Of a stretch of 20,944 bases of DNA, positions 15,401-20,944 are shown one piece after another (position 1 is the stretch's first letter; every line of letters starts with the position of its first letter). Location of the stretch: NCBI GenBank assembly GCA_002500765.1, contig DLSX01000208.1:1-20944 (forward strand). Direction: 5' to 3'. The position numbers were made by a program, and so were the translations under genes. A model generated the notes under the pieces. The model made no database searches. It was not told where the DNA came from and was given only the letters and a program-made list of their open reading frames with translations. Origin of the DNA: Neorhizobium sp. UBA7851 (GTDB lineage Bacteria; Pseudomonadota; Alphaproteobacteria; Rhizobiales; Rhizobiaceae).

Positions 15401-15609
15401 ACCGAGGCGCCCGGCCAGGCGCTCTGCACCACCATGACGCGGAAGGTGAAATCCGGGTCTTCCTTCTGCCCCATGTTCATGACGCCGAGCGCGCCCATGA
15501 CGATGATGAGGCCGAACAGGAAGCGCGCGATGCTCGGATGGCCGATCGCCCAGCGCGACAGGTTGAAACCGCCCTTTGGCTGCGGATGTGCCTGATTGGA
15601 GGAACTCAT
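12442..15609 (-). CDS. RND-family efflux transporter, permease (pump) subunit
   Basis: A proton-driven inner-membrane pump of the AcrB/HAE-1 superfamily that exports drugs or other small hydrophobic compounds together with the adaptor encoded just upstream. Its 1055 residues match the family length. The first membrane segment lies near residues 28-45, followed by a large periplasmic loop, membrane segments near 350-500 with the proton-relay pair D414-D415 (GLLVDDAMIVVE), a second periplasmic loop, and membrane segments near 875-1022. The position equivalent to AcrB K940 appears to be R938 (GIIIRNSIILID). This is seen in a broad subgroup of RND pumps annotated only as 'efflux permease'. A hydrophilic tail follows 1022. 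The ATG at 15609 lies 28 bp after the adaptor stop. No outer-membrane channel gene is visible nearby. Confidence 0.93.
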   Translation of the reverse strand: MSSSNQAHPQPKGGFNLSRWAIGHPSIARFLFGLIIVMGALGVMNMGQKEDPDFTFRVMVVQSAWPGASVDEMQNQVVNKIERKLQETPHLDWIKSDTRAGFSISTIQVKGDTNAQEVADAFYQVRKKISDIKQDLPTGLRGPYFNDEFGDTYITLHAITGDGYGYPELKQFAIQARDMLLTVPGVEKATILGDQPQKIFIDVSSKALAERGLTVTDIQTALAGQNDIDASGSVQTADRSVRISVEGGVTTPEDIRELRIKAGDQVIRLGDIATVKDGLVDPYERKFRFNGHDSVQLGIVMANGFKVTDVGHSVEEMYKRFAETLPIGAEVHQISNQPEVVTEAVGEFTQALMEALAIVLVVSLISIGWRSGIVIAIAIPLVLSATLAIMYYLGIELQRISLGALIIALGLLVDDAMIVVEMMERKLEEGLPRLEAATFAYSSTAFPMLTGTLITTAGFIPVGFADSTAGEYVRSLFYVVGIALVVSWFVAVYFTPWLGYMLLKQRAHAGTGHHHDAYDTRMYRGVRHAVTWSVRHKAIILLATLGIFAGSLWSFQFIPQSFFPQSSRPEILVDMWLPEGTAIEEVERQAKALEDKIMPDEDKTFIATFIGEGAPRFFLPLDQQLRNPNYAQLLIMSKGLEERERLIVKLRQVLAEDFPTVRSKVDRLFLGPPTGWPVQMRVIGPDKAEVRRIADQVKERYHQNPLFGSVHDDWMEPVPGMKLVIDQDRARALGVSSQRVRQMLQAATSGAPLADFRDGEETVSIVLREPDATRDLLSAVQSVYVPTDFGGFVPVSQIAEVVPVMEQGIEWRRDRLPTITVKATLPDGIEATQASLNFYNSIADIRGALPAGYRIEIQGGAEDAAESQASIAAKAPIMLLVIMLLLMMQLRHFGKAMLVLATGPLGIIGAAMALLITGAPFGFVAILGVIALLGIIIRNSIILIDQIDQDIAAGMHRQEAIIGAAVRRFRPIMLTAMTAVLALIPISWGLFWGPLAYAMMGGILVATVLTILVLPAGYALFFGREPKAKEGEGENSSANQGDLFEGRRDMPMAAE

Positions 15610-15637
15610 TGAGGTTGTCCTTTTCGGCGCAGGGCGA

Positions 15638-16792
15638 TTAAGGCTGGATCGAAGCGGTGGACTGGCTGAACGTACGGCCGAAGCGCGAGGCGACCGCCTC
15701 CGGCAGCTTCACCTTCAAACCGTCCCGCATGAACTGCGTGCCGGCAGATACCACCAGGTCACCCTTGGCGAGGCCTTCGGAGACGCGCGCAACGCTGTCG
15801 CCATAACCGGCGACCTTGACAGCGCGGGAGATGACTTCACCCTTGTCACGCTCGACGATCCAGACGACCGGCTTGCCGTCCTTCTGGGCAAGCGCTGCCA
15901 GCGGCACGCCGAAGGTCGGCACCACATTGTCCTCGACCGCATCGATAGTCGCCGTCATGCCGATCAGCACGCGGTCGTCGGCGGGCAGACTGACCCGAAC
16001 GGCAAAGGTACGCGACTGCGCATCGGCGCTGCCGGCGACTTCGCGGACCTTGCCCTCAAGCACCAGATCCCTTGCCGACCAGAAGCTGGCCTTGACCGCC
16101 TTGCCGGGCTTGAAATGAGAAATATCCGTTTCCGGCACGGCGATCTGCACTTCCTTCTCGCCATCGACGGCAACCGCAACCACGGTCGTACCGGCGCTGA
16201 CGACCTGGCCGATATCGGCGCTGACGGTCGTCACGATACCGCTTTGGGTCGCCTTGAGCTCGGTATAGGCAACCTGGTTGTTGGCCTCTTCAAGCGCCGA
16301 TTCCGCCGATTGAAGCTGCGATTGCGCCTGATCGGCTGCAAGCTGTGCCTGTTCGAGCTGCGACTGCGAGGTGACGCTCTTTTCCGCCAGCGTTTCGGCA
16401 CGCTTGCGGGCAAGTCCGGTAATTTCGACCTGCTTTTGCGCGGAGGTCAGATCGGCATCGGCGCGACGGACCGAAAGCTGGTAGTCGACCGCATCGAGCC
16501 TTGCGAGCACGGTGCCGGGCTCTACCCTGTCACCCACGTCGACGAGACGTTCGGTAATCTTGCCGGCAACGCGGAAGCCGAGATTCATCTCGGTTCTTGC
16601 CCGTACCGACCCGGAATAGACGAGGCTGCGTCCGATTTCAGGCCCACCGATCTCCACAACCTTCACCGGCCGGACGGGATCCGGCGCCTCGACCTTTTTC
16701 TCTTCCGAGCAGGCCGTCAGGGCACCGAGGGCGACTGCGAGAAGCAGTCCTTTTGCGAAAACGCAAGAACGTCGAATTTGGATCACGGACAT
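15638..16792 (-). CDS. RND efflux periplasmic adaptor (membrane-fusion lipoprotein)
   Basis: Periplasmic adaptor that links the RND pump to an outer-membrane channel. The protein starts with a lipoprotein signal whose lipobox ALTAC places the lipidated cysteine at C28. It then shows the HlyD/AcrA pattern: a first lipoyl half-motif near residues 66-100 (GFRVAGKITERLVDVGDRVEPG), an alpha-hairpin near 105-172 rich in Ala, Gln and Glu, a second lipoyl half near 175-208, and beta-barrel and membrane-proximal domains to residue 384. The ATG at 16792 is preferred over the GTG at 16801 because GGGAG lies about 8 nt before the ATG but abuts the GTG. It lies between tetR and the pump gene, and the three genes probably form one transcript. 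Confidence 0.92.
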   Translation of the reverse strand: MSVIQIRRSCVFAKGLLLAVALGALTACSEEKKVEAPDPVRPVKVVEIGGPEIGRSLVYSGSVRARTEMNLGFRVAGKITERLVDVGDRVEPGTVLARLDAVDYQLSVRRADADLTSAQKQVEITGLARKRAETLAEKSVTSQSQLEQAQLAADQAQSQLQSAESALEEANNQVAYTELKATQSGIVTTVSADIGQVVSAGTTVVAVAVDGEKEVQIAVPETDISHFKPGKAVKASFWSARDLVLEGKVREVAGSADAQSRTFAVRVSLPADDRVLIGMTATIDAVEDNVVPTFGVPLAALAQKDGKPVVWIVERDKGEVISRAVKVAGYGDSVARVSEGLAKGDLVVSAGTQFMRDGLKVKLPEAVASRFGRTFSQSTASIQP

Positions 16793-16859
16793 GGCCCCCA
16801 CTCCCGGTGGCGATTGAATAAGGTGTCCTGCGACACCGGCTTTTGATTTCGAGATGTTT

Positions 16860-17462
16860 CTATTTCAGCGCCCTGATGGCGAAATCGACCAGATCGGCCG
16901 GCGTCGTGCGACGGTTCTCGATCAGGCATTCGGCGATGATCTGCGGGTGACAGAGGGTCACCGTGCTATCACAAAGACACTCGGCCGCGACGTCTGCATC
17001 TTGAGCGCGAAACTCACCGGCGGCAATACCCTCGCGCACGAGGCCCGCGACGATCTTCCGCATCTGCATGATGTGGTCCGCGATGACGGACCATTGCTCT
17101 TGAATGGCGACGACAACCATCTCATGCACCTTGTCATCGTGCAGCATCGTATCGGCAGTTATCCTGTGCTGCTGCAGGAAATGATCGCGCAAGCGCTCGG
17201 CAGCGCTGACCGGGCGTTTTGCATTTTCGATCGCCACATCACGGCTTGCATCCAGCAGCTTGTTGGCGAGAGCCTTATGGATCTCCGCCTTGGACGAGAA
17301 AAACCGGTAGATATTGGCCGGCGACATGCCGAGGTCCCTGGCGATGTCGGCGACATTCGTCTTCGTGTAGCCGTAATGCTTGAACAGCCGCTCGGCGGCT
17401 TCAAGAATCCGGTGAACATTCTCCTGACGTAAGGCCTCTGCCTGCATGTCGGCGCTATCCAT
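16860..17462 (-). CDS. TetR-family regulator of the adjacent RND efflux operon
   Basis: A 200-residue repressor. The helix-turn-helix lies near residues 36-56 (NVADIARDLGMSPANIYRFFSSK), preceded by the usual first helix (VHRILEAAERLFKHYGY). The C-terminal domain ends HPQIIAECLIENRRTTPADLVDFAIRALK, resembling the TetR_C domain common beside rhizobial RND pumps. The start is ATG at 17462 with GAGG 4 nt upstream, which is rather close; the ATG at 17447 is an alternative. It is the first gene of tetR-adaptor-pump, with 67 bp before the adaptor. The perfect palindrome at 17474-17513 just upstream suggests that it represses its own operon until an efflux substrate binds. Confidence 0.9.
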   Translation of the reverse strand: MDSADMQAEALRQENVHRILEAAERLFKHYGYTKTNVADIARDLGMSPANIYRFFSSKAEIHKALANKLLDASRDVAIENAKRPVSAAERLRDHFLQQHRITADTMLHDDKVHEMVVVAIQEQWSVIADHIMQMRKIVAGLVREGIAAGEFRAQDADVAAECLCDSTVTLCHPQIIAECLIENRRTTPADLVDFAIRALK

Positions 17463-17473
17463 AAGTCCTCACA

Positions 17474-17533
17474 AATTACGACTGACGAATTTTCATTTTC
17501 GTCAGTCGTAATTCAAAAGCGGAAAACTGTCAA
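17474..17533 (-). promoter_or_regulatory. Promoter and 40-bp operator palindrome of the tetR-RND operon
   Basis: Perfect 16-bp arms, AATTACGACTGACGAA (17474-17489) and TTCGTCAGTCGTAATT (17498-17513), flank an 8-bp AT-rich spacer. On the minus strand a consensus -35 box TTGACA lies at 17533-17528, and 17 nt later a weak -10, TACGAC (17510-17505), falls inside the palindrome. Repressor binding here would cover the -10 region and the start site. The -35 and the palindrome are seen directly; their role is inferred. Confidence 0.78.
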
Positions 17534-17583
17534 CCTGGGCTTGAGGCGGCAAAACCTTTGAGTGTGCGAAAGAGGTAGGAGAA

Positions 17584-17613
17584 GAGGGCGGCCCAACCCC
17601 GCCGGCCGCCCTC
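17584..17613 (-). terminator. Terminator-like hairpin after the DUF4242 gene
   Basis: Perfect 9-bp stem GAGGGCGGC/GCCGCCCTC (17584-17592 and 17605-17613) with a 12-nt loop, starting 5 bp after the stop of the DUF4242 gene. On the minus strand it is followed by a pyrimidine-rich stretch, TTCTCCTACCTCTTTC, rather than a clean T run. It would separate this pair from the efflux promoter downstream. Confidence 0.6.
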
Positions 17614-17618
17614 CCTGC

Positions 17619-17891
17619 TCACCGGCCCGAATGCGGTCCGATGAGGCTGGTGATCTCCGTCACGCGGTCCGCCGGGAACCCGCCCTCTCTGGCGTGACGA
17701 TAGACCGCCTCGGCGCTTTCGGCCTCGTGAATGCAATACATCTTGTCGCCGGTCACATAGCTGGTGATCCAGGTGTAGGGCTCACCCAGCCCGTCGACGA
17801 CCGCGTTCGACTTGGCCGAAATTTCCTTCAATGTCTGCTGGTCCATGTTTCCAAGACCTGGGATATTTCGTTCGATGACGAATTGAGGCAT
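17619..17891 (-). CDS. DUF4242 domain protein
   Basis: A 90-residue protein of the DUF4242 family (small ferredoxin-like alpha-beta fold; one actinobacterial member, SCO4226, is described as nickel-binding). The family pattern covers the whole length: MPQFVIERNIPGLG at the start, then LGEPYTWITSYVTGDKMYCIHEA near residues 35-57, then HAREGGFPADRVTEI near 66-80. The ATG at 17891 is supported by GGGAG 7 nt upstream and by the family's usual N-terminus; a longer open frame reaching 18083 is not credible. It follows the secreted-protein gene by 43 bp and is closed by a hairpin, so the two are probably co-transcribed. Its function in proteobacteria is unknown. A metal-binding role for this copy is only a suggestion. 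Confidence 0.85.
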   Translation of the reverse strand: MPQFVIERNIPGLGNMDQQTLKEISAKSNAVVDGLGEPYTWITSYVTGDKMYCIHEAESAEAVYRHAREGGFPADRVTEITSLIGPHSGR

Positions 17892-17934
17892 GTTAATTCT
17901 CCCAATGGATGTGAATGGGCGCCTGTCTGGCGGG

Positions 17935-18486
17935 TTAGTGGACGTGACCGACGGCAGTCGATAGCGAAGCCTGTTTCGTTGCCGGCGCGGGCGTCTCGGC
18001 CATGGCATGTGCGTCGTCGCAACTGACATTCGGATTGAAGTCGGCAAACGTGCCTTTCGGGTTCTTGCGCCAGGCCCAGACATGCAGTTCGTAGAAGGCC
18101 GGCAGCCCGTATCTGTTCGGCGCCCCGGTCAGGCTGAACAGCTGCCCTTCCAGATTGGCCGGCCCCTTGGTGGTGATATACTCCACCGCCACCAGCTCCA
18201 TCCGGCCATTCGCGTCCGGCTCGTACATCACGGCCTCGGGCTTTGACAGATCGACCGCCTCGTCCTTGATCAGGTCGGCATTGACGTAATGGATGCCCAT
18301 CGCTCCGCCATCCACGCCGCTCGAGCAGGGGATCGGTGAATAACCTTCCCTGACCGCCTGCCTTACATCCTTGAACCGGGCATTTGCTTCCCGCACCTTG
18401 TCCGGCAATCCACCGCCGGCTGCGGCCACCGCCGGCAATGCGGCGGTTACGAGAAGCATTGCCAAAAACGTTTTTATTCGCGTCAT
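17935..18486 (-). CDS. Secreted protein of unknown function
   Basis: I do not recognise a named family. The 183-residue protein begins with a clear Sec signal peptide (MTRIKTFLAMLLVTAALPAVAAA, cleaved near residue 23), so it acts in the periplasm or outside the cell. The mature part has two cysteines (C54 in IPCSSGVDGGAMGIHYVNADL and C156 in NPNVSCDDAH), which could form a disulfide. A conserved-looking aromatic block lies near residues 130-151 (AFYELHVWAWRKNPKGTFADF), and histidines occur at 66, 135, 160, 181 and 183, the last two at the very end. The ATG at 18486 is preferred because AGGAG lies 9 nt before it; that same site directly abuts the earlier ATG at 18495. The DUF4242 gene follows after 43 bp. 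Confidence 0.78.
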   Translation of the reverse strand: MTRIKTFLAMLLVTAALPAVAAAGGGLPDKVREANARFKDVRQAVREGYSPIPCSSGVDGGAMGIHYVNADLIKDEAVDLSKPEAVMYEPDANGRMELVAVEYITTKGPANLEGQLFSLTGAPNRYGLPAFYELHVWAWRKNPKGTFADFNPNVSCDDAHAMAETPAPATKQASLSTAVGHVH

Positions 18487-18495
18487 GCGTGTCAT

Positions 18496-18665
18496 CTCCT
18501 GGATTTATGCTTGATCCGGACATCCCGTCCGGCTGGCGCATTTCTAGGCAAGACCGCGCGTCCCGCATCTCCCGCACGGGGGATGACCGATATTTTCCGA
18601 AACATTATCACAATTGCAAAATATCAAGATTGACCGCCACGGTAAGGCAGGCGCAGGATCAAAGC
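18496..18665. promoter_or_regulatory. Divergent promoter region with two inverted repeats
   Basis: This 170-bp gap serves the secreted-protein gene (minus) and the LuxR-type gene (plus). It contains CCGGAC-N5-GTCCGG (18516-18532), in the probable leader of the secreted-protein gene. It also contains GATATTTT-N21-AAAATATC (18589-18625), in an AT-rich patch about 40 bp before the LuxR-type start. The second repeat could be a regulator site. No consensus sigma-70 boxes stood out. Confidence 0.4.
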
Positions 18666-19802
18666 ATGGATCAACAGCTGTCGGACATCATCGGCGCGAT
18701 TTACGACTGCGTCGCCAGCGAGGCGTCGTGGCCGAATCCCATGCGCATGATCAACGAGAGGATAGACGGATTTCTCACCACCATTGCCGTCTTCGACACG
18801 AAGACCCGGTCGGCGAGCCTGGCGCAGATCGCCTGCGACGATGAGGAAGCCATCCGCACCCTGATGCAATACGCAAAGGATGTGCCCTTTTTTCATCTGC
18901 TGCACCGGATGGAACTGGACGCGCCCGACACGCTGGAGCGCATGTTCGCGCTTTATGGCCCGGACGGCGAAGAGGTCTGGCAGCGTGGCGATCTCTACCG
19001 CAATTTCCACTCCCGTTACGGCGTGCTGAACTCGATCGACATGGCGATCCTGAAGCGTCCGCAGCGTGTCGGCACGATCAACATATCGGTCAGATATCAG
19101 CCGAAGGATCCGGAAATATTCAATCTTATTGGTCTGCTCGGCCCGCATATCAGGCGCGCCGTGACGATCCACGACATGCTGGAGGTCGAGCAGGACCGCA
19201 GCACGGTCCTGCGCCAGGTGATCAATGCGCTCGACCATGCCGTCTTCATCGTTGCCGACGACATGTCGATCCTTTTCGCCAACGAGAGCGCGGAAGCAAG
19301 GCTGCGCGACCAACAGGTGCTGCGCGCCCATGCGGGCAGGCTGACATGTGTGAACGAATATGCCTGCAATGCGCTGTCGACCGCCGTCCTGCTCGGCGCG
19401 CGCGATGAGATCCGGCTCGGCGCCGCCGGCATCGACGTTCCGCTCGGCTCGAGCGAAAGACCGGCCGTCGCCCATGTCCTGCCCCTCCGGCGCCGGCGGC
19501 AGGGCGGCGGATACGAACACAACGCGGCGGCCGCAATTTTCGTCGCTTCGGCCGGCACGGTGATACAGACATCACTTGAAGCCGTCGCTGCCCTGTTTGC
19601 GCTGACGCCGGCAGAACGCCGTGTGGTCGGTTATGTCGCCGAAGGCCTGACACGCAGCCAGATTGCGCAGGCTCAGGGCGTTTCCGACGGGACGGTCAAA
19701 TCGCAACTGGGCGCGGTCTATGACAAGACCGGCGCGTCCGACCAGCGCAGCCTGCAACAACTGATACGGGAATTGACGCCGCCGGTACAAAGACACGTCT
19801 AG
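18666..19802 (+). CDS. LuxR-type (GerE) helix-turn-helix transcriptional regulator
   Basis: A 378-residue DNA-binding regulator. The C-terminal LuxR/GerE helix-turn-helix is clear near residues 313-365 (LTPAERRVVGYVAEGLTRSQIAQAQGVSDGTVKSQLGAVYDKTG). A PAS-like segment lies near 184-215 (VINALDHAVFIVADDMSILFANESAEARL). The first 175 residues have no recognised domain; they are not an autoinducer domain of the TraR type, and no receiver Asp pattern is seen. The ATG at 18666 is chosen because AGGA lies 7 nt upstream and the protein has a sensible N-terminus; the open frame extends back to 18384, but that part lacks family features. It lies 162 bp before a histidine kinase gene and faces away from the secreted-protein gene. 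Targets and ligand are unknown. Confidence 0.87.
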   Translation: MDQQLSDIIGAIYDCVASEASWPNPMRMINERIDGFLTTIAVFDTKTRSASLAQIACDDEEAIRTLMQYAKDVPFFHLLHRMELDAPDTLERMFALYGPDGEEVWQRGDLYRNFHSRYGVLNSIDMAILKRPQRVGTINISVRYQPKDPEIFNLIGLLGPHIRRAVTIHDMLEVEQDRSTVLRQVINALDHAVFIVADDMSILFANESAEARLRDQQVLRAHAGRLTCVNEYACNALSTAVLLGARDEIRLGAAGIDVPLGSSERPAVAHVLPLRRRRQGGGYEHNAAAAIFVASAGTVIQTSLEAVAALFALTPAERRVVGYVAEGLTRSQIAQAQGVSDGTVKSQLGAVYDKTGASDQRSLQQLIRELTPPVQRHV

Positions 19803-19896
19803 TAATGACTTGTTCAAGCTAAACGGCCGTTTTTCTGGTACGCGCGGCAAGATCGTGGTATCACGCAACCACTGCGAAAAATGGAAACAATCCGCG

Positions 19897-19921
19897 GGAA
19901 CAAACAACCGCTTGGCACGTT
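19897..19921 (+). promoter_or_regulatory. EcfG-type general stress promoter (GGAAC-N16-CGTT)
   Basis: GGAAC at 19897-19901 and CGTT at 19918-19921 are separated by exactly 16 bp. This matches the published consensus for the alphaproteobacterial general stress sigma factor EcfG (GGAAC-N16/17-CGTT). It lies about 45 bp upstream of the histidine kinase start, with the right orientation and distance. Function is inferred from the match. Confidence 0.75.
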
Positions 19922-19964
19922 CTCAGGCGCCGGAGCGCTGAACGGGTGCAGCTTCGGGGGGAAT

Positions 19965-20944
19965 ATGCATGCAATGATGGAAAGTCACGACGTTTCGCTG
20001 CTCGATCAGGAGCGTTATCGCCTGCTGGTCGATGCAATCTCTGACTATGCCATCTACATGCTTGATCCGTCCGGCCGTGTAATCAGCTGGAATGCCGGCG
20101 CGCAGCGCTTCAAGGGTTATGAGGCCGCCGAAATCCTTGGCCATCATTTTTCCCGCTTCTACACCAACGAGGACCGCCTCGCGCGCATGCCCGAACTGGC
20201 AATCGAAACGGCCATGAGCGATGGGCGTTTCGAAAGCGAAGGCTGGCGCATCCGCAAGGACGGCACCCGCTTCTGGGCCCATGCCATCATCGATCCGATC
20301 TGGGACCGCAACGGCCATATCCTCGGCTTTGCCAAGGTGACCCGCGACCTGACCGAGCGCAAGAAGGCGGAAGCGGAACTGCGGCTGAGCGAGGAAAAAT
20401 TCCGGCTTCTCGTCAACAGTGTCAGCGACTACGCGATCTACATGCTCGACCCGGACGGTTTCGTCAGCAACTGGAATGCCGGTGCGGCCCGTATCAAGGG
20501 TTATACGGCCGAAGAGGCGGTCGGCCGGCATTTTTCAGATTTCTACACCGAAGAAGACCAGAAAAAGGGTGAGCCGGAGCGCAATCTCGACATCGCGCGG
20601 CGTATCGGCCGTGTGGAGCGCGAGGGCCTGCGCCAGCGCAAGGACGGCACGACCTTCTGGGCCCATGTGGTTATCGACGCGATCCGCGACGATGGCGGCA
20701 GTCTGATCGGCTTTGCCAAGATCACCCGCGACGTGACGGAAAAGGTCGAGGCGCAGAAGGCTCTGACCAAGACCCGCGAGGAACTGTTCCAGGCACAGAA
20801 GATGGAGGCGATCGGTCAGCTGACCGGTGGTATCGCCCACGATTTCAACAATCTGCTGATGGCGATCATGGGCAGTCTGGAAATCCTGCGCAAGCGCATG
20901 CCGGACGACCCCGCACTTCGCCCGCTGCTCGACAACGCCCTGCA
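19965..20944 (+). CDS. PAS-PAS sensor histidine kinase (partial, 3' end outside window)
   Basis: The N-terminal 326 residues of a soluble kinase. Two closely similar PAS domains lie near residues 17-136 and 143-262. Both begin YRLLVDAISDYAIYMLDP- or FRLLVNSVSDYAIYMLDP-like and both end FAKVTRD/FAKITRD, so they look like a tandem duplication. HisKA follows, with GQLTGGIAHDFNNLL and phospho-accepting H292. The ATPase domain and any receiver lie beyond the window. Neither PAS carries the NCRFLQ motif of LOV photoreceptors. The start is uncertain: ATG at 19965, 19974 and 19977 are in frame, and the GGGGGGA site at 19956-19962 is too close to the first, so 19974 or 19977 may be used. It is preceded by an EcfG promoter, which suggests a stress-induced sensor. 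Confidence 0.9.
   Translation, partial: MHAMMESHDVSLLDQERYRLLVDAISDYAIYMLDPSGRVISWNAGAQRFKGYEAAEILGHHFSRFYTNEDRLARMPELAIETAMSDGRFESEGWRIRKDGTRFWAHAIIDPIWDRNGHILGFAKVTRDLTERKKAEAELRLSEEKFRLLVNSVSDYAIYMLDPDGFVSNWNAGAARIKGYTAEEAVGRHFSDFYTEEDQKKGEPERNLDIARRIGRVEREGLRQRKDGTTFWAHVVIDAIRDDGGSLIGFAKITRDVTEKVEAQKALTKTREELFQAQKMEAIGQLTGGIAHDFNNLLMAIMGSLEILRKRMPDDPALRPLLDNAL

Noticed and set aside
17892..18083. N-terminal extension of the DUF4242 open frame
   Set aside because: The extension overlaps the end of the secreted-protein gene, is Arg/Pro-rich, and the family start MPQFVIERNIPG has its own good ribosome-binding site.
18384..18665. N-terminal extension of the LuxR-type open frame
   Set aside because: It overlaps the signal-peptide end of the divergent gene and has no family features; ATG 18666 has a good ribosome-binding site.
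19816..19836. Terminator after the LuxR-type gene (AAACGGCCGTTT followed by T)
   Set aside because: The palindrome has no loop, so the usable stem is very short; too weak to call as a terminator.

Overview
The window reads as ordinary chromosome of a GC-rich alphaproteobacterium, most likely Rhizobiaceae (Rhizobium/Agrobacterium group). This is an inference from several things: the CysTWA-Sbp set, kinases with an HDFNNLL H-box, a textbook EcfG-type promoter, and palindromic repeats rich in CTCCCC/GGGGAG. No rRNA, tRNA, CRISPR array, phage gene or transposase was seen.

Layout. (1) Positions 1-3194, minus strand: a sulfate ABC importer operon in the order sbp, cysT, cysW, cysA, with cysA cut by the window edge. 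cysW and cysA overlap by 4 bp, and a strong hairpin separates sbp from cysT. (2) 3470-7115, plus strand: an EamA/DMT transporter, then a tight pair of a GT2 polyprenyl-phosphate-type glycosyltransferase and a large polytopic membrane protein that may act on the resulting lipid-linked sugar. (3) 7124-9202, minus: a soluble hybrid histidine kinase (PAS-PAS-HisKA-HATPase-REC). (4) 9281-10434: a divergent TetR regulator and a RidA-fold gene that share an AT-rich intergenic region carrying three ATACG-N3-CGTAT operators. (5) 10435-11052: a gene-free stretch with a hairpin-dense segment and a perfect 46-bp inverted repeat. (6) 11053-12132, minus: 3-hydroxyisobutyryl-CoA hydrolase (valine catabolism), flanked by two unrelated palindromic repeats. 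(7) 12442-17462, minus: tetR, membrane-fusion lipoprotein and RND pump, a multidrug-efflux-type operon with a 40-bp operator palindrome over its promoter. (8) 17619-18486, minus: a secreted protein of unknown function followed by a DUF4242 protein and a terminator. (9) 18666 to the end, plus: a LuxR-type regulator and then a second PAS-PAS histidine kinase, cut by the window edge, preceded by a perfect EcfG general-stress promoter.

How the parts work together. Each block looks self-contained: sulfate uptake, lipid-linked sugar modification, stress and environmental signalling, and efflux under a local repressor. The most informative signals lie between genes: the triple operator of the TetR/RidA pair, the EcfG promoter of the second kinase, the efflux operator and the hairpin-rich intergenic region. 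No clearly new multi-gene system was found. The best candidates for undescribed biology are the TetR/RidA-fold pair, whose RidA protein appears to lack the deaminase arginine, the secreted-protein/DUF4242 pair, and the structured region near 10470-10750.
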